Shown piece after piece: positions 59,058 through 64,000 of a stretch of DNA of 64,000 nt. The notes under the pieces were generated by a model, which was not told the origin of the DNA, did no database searches, and saw only the letters and a list, made by a program, of their open reading frames with translations. Location of the stretch: positions 373,001-437,000 of the forward strand of contig OW028577.1 in the NCBI GenBank assembly GCA_932294295.1. Direction: 5' to 3'. The DNA is from Alitta virens. Its lineage: Eukaryota > Annelida > Polychaeta > Phyllodocida > Nereididae. Position 1 is the first letter of the stretch; each line of letters begins with the position of its first letter. The position numbers were made by a program, and so were the translations under genes.

Positions 59058-59492
59058 AGCTATTTTTGATGTCTTTTCATTACTGAATATTTTGAGAAAA
59101 TAGGACAAATATTTCTCCGGTTTTAGTAGATAACCTCATGTCACAGTACACATTTCACACTACATGCTACCTGCCACTTAACAGAACTGCCTGGCTAAAG
59201 CTGGCTACCTAAAGCCGGATATAAAACATACCTATTTATGATATATTAGCGTGTAAGCCACCTATTAGCTAGAACAAGTAGAAGTGGCTAAGCTGTCTAT
59301 TCAATCAATGAAAAGACATAGAAATAAGAAGGCATAGACAGGAAAGTTTATCGTAATTGTCACGCAGGGACAATTGCAAGTCTATTTATAATCCTTTTTT
59401 ATTAACTTTTTTTTTCTCTGCCGTGGTCTCATACAGTTGTCAAACCAGTGCACCAGCAAATGTATGGGAATTTTTGTTAATTATTATTTCCA

Positions 59493-60269
59493 GTGGCTTT
59501 TTCTCCTGCCAAGCGTCCACGTTTTCAACAATATATCTATTCGCCTTCAAAAGGCTCCTACCAAAGCCAGAATGCCACTCAACTGTGTTCTCCGCACCAC
59601 AGTGAACTCCTTTCAGGGAGTGGAATGTCGGATGCACAGGTCAATGGCCGCCATCAAGTCCTGGGTTCAAGAACAGGACTGGAATGCCTTGGACATGGAG
59701 TACAAGGAAGTCAAGAAAGTCATGGGGGAAGTAACGCAAGCTGTTGCCGAATTAAATGGCCTCATTCCAGAGGTCAAGACCCTCCATGATAGGTAATAAC
59801 ATTGATAACTTTTCTTCCACATGCTTGACAAAGTACTGCACAACCAAAACTAGACTGATTTTTTTCCTTTTCCAGCAACGTCAGTCTCACCAGGGAGAAG
59901 GCAGGCCTTCTGAAAGATATGGCCTCACTGAAAGAACGGTAAATATTCAATTTATTGTTGAGGTCATACTCAAATCTCTGGCTGTCCTGCCCATAAATCA
60001 TTGCTCTGATTGTTTTGCAGTGTCAAGGACTTGGAACTTGAAGAAAGTGCCATCGAGGTAGCCTCCCAGCAGTGGCCTCTACTTTAGGAGACCAAGCAGT
60101 CCGGCAGCCCAGAGGACAATGAAGACATGTAATTCTTGCCCTGACCATGATTTTTGTTATATACATATTATTTATTTCACAAGTAGGCCTACATATACAT
60201 CAGGCAATGGCTTTATCTTGCAGGGATCAGCAGTTGTCTGTGGAAGAGTCGCTAGACCTCCTTGAGTGA
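59493..60269 (+). CDS. Spliced coiled-coil protein gene with an in-frame TAG
   Basis: Exons at about 59493-59792, 59876-59938, 60021-60128 and 60224-60269 are joined by GT-AG introns with matching phases. The frame is clear from ATG 59572 (MPLNCVLRTTV) through KSWVQEQDWNALDMEYKEVK, then SNVSLTREKAGLLKDMASLK and RVKDLELEESAIE. It has heptad spacing of Leu/Met/Val, so it should form a coiled coil. An in-frame TAG at 60085-60087 follows QQWPLL, yet the same frame continues as ETKQSGSPEDNED and across the last intron as MDQQLSVEESLDLLE before TGA 60267-60269; AATAAA follows at 60303. Upstream of ATG 59572 a different frame after the acceptor at 59492 reads SPAKRPRFQQYIYSPSK, so the 5' part may hold a frameshift or unseen exon. 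It lies just outside the foldback element, whose right end is 435 bp upstream. Family not recognised. Confidence 0.6.
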
Positions 60270-60475
60270 TACCTTCTTATATTTTTACATTCTTCTGATA
60301 TTAATAAAATTTTCGTGACTGATTGTCCTGTGTTACTGTGCTTCTCCTTTCACTTTGATAATTCGGAGCTGCTTAACCCTTAGCTTAAATAAATGCCTGC
60401 ATTATACACCACATTTCTTTGTTTTCACTGCACTTTTTTCTTCCTTGCTGGAGATCTACATGGTATAGACAGATA
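60270..60475. other. 3' region of the coiled-coil gene
   Basis: AATAAA at 60303-60308, then TGTCCTGTGTTACTGTG, a GT-rich downstream element as expected after a cleavage site. Confidence 0.5.
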
Positions 60476-60778
60476 GATAGATAGATAGATAGATAGACAG
60501 ATATGGGAAGTGCAGCCCTCTAAGGCAAGTTCTTGCCACTAGCAAGGTTGATTGATGAGGTGAGATAAAGGAGTCAATCCATGTTACACATTTACCCCAT
60601 GGGTGGGATCTTTTACTTGCCTCAGCATAGACACTGAGTACAAGGGACCGCCAATTTAACATCTCATCCAAACAACATCCAGCTTGGATGCTCATGAAAG
60701 GTTACCCGGGCCTGGGATTGAACCCGGGTCCTTCAGAGGAGCAGGCGGGCATTTTACCACTAGACCACCCAGCTGCAC
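60476..60778 (-). repeat. tRNA-derived SINE, family 2 (full copy)
   Basis: Best copy of the family. On the minus strand the head has GGGTGGTCTAGTGG (A box) and CCCGGGTTCAATCCCAGG (B box) in a tRNA-Gly-like frame; the body carries CCTTGTACTCAGTGTCTATG and the tail at 60466-60500 is (CTAT)n. Head, body and tail order define the 5' to 3' direction of the family. Confidence 0.75.
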
Positions 60779-60964
60779 CTTCTGCGTAAGTACCCAATAT
60801 TATATCTTAACTGCTGTGTCTCCTTTCCGTTTCAAACAATGCAATGCTCCCATTTCTCCGTTAGCCTTCAGCCTGCTGCACTGGTGTTCCACCCATTAAA
60901 CTGATTTAAACATTTCAAATTTTTACCTTTACAGTCATCATGGCACTTGTTGATAATACCTAAG

Positions 60965-61532
60965 ATGCCAAACAAGAAACGTGCAGACTACCAAGGCAGC
61001 TTTATCACTGAACGTATATTACGAAGGCAGCGATATATAGTTTCTAAAGCTGTAACTGGTAAGGGCCCCATAATGTACCAGTCGTCATTCATAAATAAAT
61101 GTCATTATCAACCAACATTTGCCTATTAACTTCAAATTAACCACACTGCTGGCCTTTTAGATGATGATGGACCAGTCCCTCCACCAGGCCAAGAAGAATC
61201 TCATTGTGATCAACCAAGTGTGCAGGTCGATGAATCTCAATGTGGTACGACTCCTTTTTCGAGATCAGTAATACACATTTATAATACTTTTACAGAAATG
61301 TTTCCACATTAATTCTGTTACCATTACAGAGGATGTACCAGCAAGACACCAATCTACTCAGGAAAGTTTGCCTGACCCAGAGCATGGTACAAGCCATCAC
61401 AGTCAAAGACTTGACAGAAGACATTTCCCAGCACGCAGTCATCAGCTGGATATACAGTGCCTTCATATTGGCGCTATGTCGTCTAAATGTGAAGATTACC
61501 ATTATGACAACATCTCTGGTCTTCCAATTTGA
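60965..61532 (+). CDS. Three-exon gene, possible N-terminal remnant of a Helitron-type protein
   Basis: Exons 60935-61058 (ATG 60965), 61161-61244 and 61330-61532 join in phase (94 + 84 + 203 bases, 127 codons with stop). Acceptors TTTACAG, TTTTAG and TTACAG and donors GTAAGG and GTACGA are good. The protein opens MPNKKRADYQGSF, is basic in exon 1 (RILRRQRYIVSK), acidic and Pro-rich in exon 2 (DDDGPVPPPGQEE), and ends in LHIGAMSSKCEDYHYDN then SGLPI. The IGAMSSKC word resembles the LGxM...CxxC motif that precedes the Rep-like domain of many Helitron proteins, but the second Cys is missing. No Rep or helicase domain follows: the second foldback copy begins 29 bp after the stop. It may equally be an unrelated small gene. 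Confidence 0.5.
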
Positions 61533-61552
61533 AGTGTAGTGCTTGGCAAAGT

Positions 61553-61561
61553 CTCTCTTGA
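61553..61561 (+). repeat. Expected left target duplication of second foldback copy
   Basis: CTCTCTTGA are the nine bases before AGATCAGTGAAG at 61562. The partner is outside the window, so this is a prediction. Confidence 0.3.
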
Positions 61562-64000
61562 AGATCAGTGAAGTTGGCTACCCGAACCTAGCTACCTGAC
61601 AGCTACCCGGCATCTACCTGAAGGTGTAAAGTTAGCTACCCGAACCCAGCTACCTGTCAGCTACCTGGCAGCTACCCGAACTTTCCATGTATATAACTCA
61701 AAAACAGTTGAGTGTAATTTTTCCGTTTTTGCGCCAAAAGATACTTAGGGCAAAGGTTTAAGTTCTAGAATTTTTTCTGAATTTTCCGAGTACGTCGAAG
61801 ATGTGATAAATCAAAATAATTGAAAGAATGACGTTTTTTACCGTAACGCAAACGGTAACTTTTTGGAGTGTCCGGTTGAGAAAGCGCCGGTAGAAAACAA
61901 AAATTAACTTTTGTGTCTAACTTTTAGCATAGACAAAACTAGTCTTTACAACCCTTAAAGGGGTCAAATTCATTAGTACTTTCGGGTAGCTGCCAGGTAG
62001 CTGGAATTTGGCTCGCCTCTTTTCTGCCACCCTCTCGTAAACGGTTTCACGGATCTTTACCGTTTTTGACACAAAGATACATTTGGCATAGGTCTACATT
62101 TTAGAATTTTTCCAGAATTTTCCAAAGAGTTACGGCTCTGAAATATCAAAAAAACTCAAAAACAACCTCTTTTGCCGTAGCTGCGATTGTAAACTTACCG
62201 GTAGACCGGTTGGGACAGTACCAGTAAAAAACAAAAATTAACTTTTGTATCTAACTTTTGCAATATGTAAAACTGACCTGTGCACCCGTTAAGTGGGTGT
62301 AATTAGGCCTTAGATTCGGGTAGCTGCCAGGTAGCTAGCTTCGCTATCGCATATTCCTCGAAAACGGTCAAACGTGATTTTTCCGTTTTTGTGCCAAAAG
62401 ATACTTAGGGCAAAGGTTTACGTTCTAGAATTTTTTCGGAATTTTCCGAGCACGTCGAAGATGTGATATATCAAAATAATTGAAAATATGACGTTTTTTA
62501 CCGTAACGCAAACGGTAGCTTTTTGGAGTGTCCGGTTGAGAAAGCGCCAGTAGAAAACAAAAATTAACTTTTGTGTCTAACTTTTAGCATAGACAAAACT
62601 AGTCTTTGCAACCCTTAAAGGGGTCAAATTCATTAGTACTTTCGGGTAGCTGCCAGGTAGCTGGAATTTGGCTCGCCTCTTTTTTGCCACCCTCTCGTAA
62701 ACGGTTTCACGGATCTTTACCGTTTTTGACACAAAGATACATTTGGCAAAGGTCTACATTTTAGAATTTTTCCAGAATTTTCCAAAGGGTTACGGCTCTG
62801 AAATATCAAAAAAAACTCAAAAACAACCTCTTTTGCCATAGCTGCAATTGTAAATTTACCGGTTGACCGGTTGGGACAGTACCGGTAAAAAACAAAAATT
62901 AACTTTTGTATCTAACTTTTGCAATATGTAAAACTGACCTGTGCACCCGTTAAGTGGGTGTAATTAGGCCTTAGATTTGGGTAGCTGCCAGGTAGCTAGC
63001 TTCGCTATCGCCTATTCCTCGAAAACTGTCAAACGTGATTTTTCCGTTTTTGCGCCAAAAGATACTTAGGGCAAAGGTTTACGTTCTAGAATTTTTTCGG
63101 AATTTTCCGAGCACGTCGAAGATGTGATATATCAAAATAATTAAAAAAATGACGTTTTTTACCGTAACGCAAACGGTAGCTTTTTGGAGTGTCCGGTTGA
63201 GAAAGCGCCGGTAGAAAACAAAAATTAACTTTTAGCATAGACAAAACTAGTCTTTGCAACCCTTAAAGGGGTCAAATTCATTAGTACTTTCGGGTAGCTG
63301 CCAGGTAGCTGGAATTTGGCTCGCCTCCTTTTTGCCACCCTCTCGTAAACGGTTTCACGGATCTTTACCGTTTTTGACACAAAGATACATTTGGCATAGG
63401 TCTACATTTTAGAATTTTTCCAGAATTTTCCAAAGGGTTACGGCTCTGAAATATCAAAAAAAACTCAAAAACAACCTCTTTTGCCGTAGCTGAGATTGTA
63501 AATTTACCGGTTGACCGGTTGGGACAGTACCGGTAAAAAACAAAAATTAACTTTTGTATCTAACTTTTGCAATATGTAAAACTGACCTGTGCACCCGTTA
63601 AGTGGGTGTAATTAGGCCTTAGATTCGGGTAGCTGCCAGGTAGCTAGCTTCGCTATCGCATATTCCTCGAAAACGGTCAAACGTGATTTTTCCGTTTTTG
63701 CGCCAAAAGATACTTAGGGCAAAGGTTTACATTCTAGAATTTTTTCGGAATTTTCCGAGCACGTCGAAGATGTGATATATCAAAATAATTGAAAAAATGA
63801 CGTTTTTTACCGTAACGCAAACGGTAGCTTTTTGGAGTGTCCGGTTGAGAAAGCGCCGGTAGAAAACAAAAATTAACTTTTAGCATAGACAAAACTAGTC
63901 TTTGCAACCCTTAAAGGGGTCAAATTCATTAGTACTTTCGGGTAGCTGCCAGGTAGCTGGAATTTGGCTCGCCTCCTTTTTGCCACCCTCTCGTAAACGG
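61562..64000 (+). mobile_element. Second foldback element, left arm only (runs off the window)
   Basis: Starts with the same AGATCAGTGAAGTTGGCTAC terminus and AGCTACC cluster as 46619, with only a few substitutions over the first 150 bases. Half-units A begin near 61725, 62385, 63046 and 63692. The A halves at about 63220 and 63870 share a 13-base deletion between TAACTTTT repeats (TTAACTTTTAGCATAGAC), not seen in the earlier units or in the first element. Confidence 0.85.

Noticed and set aside
59357..59605. 82-codon plus frame upstream of the coiled-coil gene
   Set aside because: It spans the acceptor at 59492 and is in a different frame from the coiled-coil coding sequence; hydrophobic stretches come from T-rich intron sequence.
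60700..60778. A genuine tRNA-Gly gene on the minus strand
   Set aside because: tRNA-like head is followed by a body and a (CTAT)n tail shared with other copies; the acceptor ends do not pair fully.

Overview
The window reads as nuclear DNA of an animal, most likely a marine invertebrate. Coding sequence is sparse and split by GT-AG introns. Non-coding DNA is AT-rich and full of tRNA-derived SINEs, CR1/L2-like LINEs, microsatellites and minisatellites. Several sites fit the metazoan CTCF and ETS motifs. No bacterial-style operons, rRNA genes or CRISPR arrays were seen. The species cannot be named from sequence alone. A foldback transposon resembling the TU elements of sea urchins and FB of Drosophila is compatible with a deuterostome or another marine invertebrate, but does not prove it.

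Layout. 1-8 kb: intergenic DNA with two families of inverted dispersed repeats in an interleaved order. 8-14 kb: SINE fragments, a large (ACTG)n array and a G/C homopolymer zone. 15-19 kb: the best unlisted host gene, on the minus strand, seen as two short exons (18650-18748 and 15710-15811) with matching phases; a promoter-like cluster of ETS, YY1-like and CTCF-like motifs lies near 15.0-15.2 kb. 17.8-28.3 kb: a 17-bp minisatellite (CACTATTAAGACCACCT) in several blocks, invaded by a 1,619-bp transposon flanked by TTAA and by a 5'-truncated CR1/L2-like LINE carrying one stop and one frameshift. 28-36 kb: decayed repeats, a tRNA-type SINE and a second, much older LINE remnant. 36.2-36.9 kb: an intact 237-residue RS/RE-rich protein gene of unknown function. 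37-46 kb: intergenic DNA with a 56-bp minisatellite, a likely non-autonomous DNA transposon with long inverted ends and a paired CTCF-like site.

46.6-64 kb is the standout. A 12.4-kb foldback element (46619-59048) has arms built from a 660-bp higher-order tandem repeat (two diverged ~330-bp halves), with five to six units on the left and seven to eight on the right in opposite orientation. The arms surround a 3.5-kb AT-rich centre. The element starts and ends with AGATCAGTGAAG and is flanked by a 9-bp near-identical duplication (TATCCTGAA / TATCCAGAA). A second copy begins at 61562 and runs off the window. Between the two copies sit two small spliced genes: a coiled-coil gene (59493-60269) with one in-frame TAG, and a three-exon 126-codon gene (60965-61532) whose C-terminus recalls the cysteine motif at the start of Helitron-type proteins. 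No transposase able to move the foldback element was found, so it is probably mobilised in trans.

Most boundaries of repeats are read by eye and are accurate to tens of bases; splice sites, stop codons, and the ends of the TTAA and foldback elements are given to the base.
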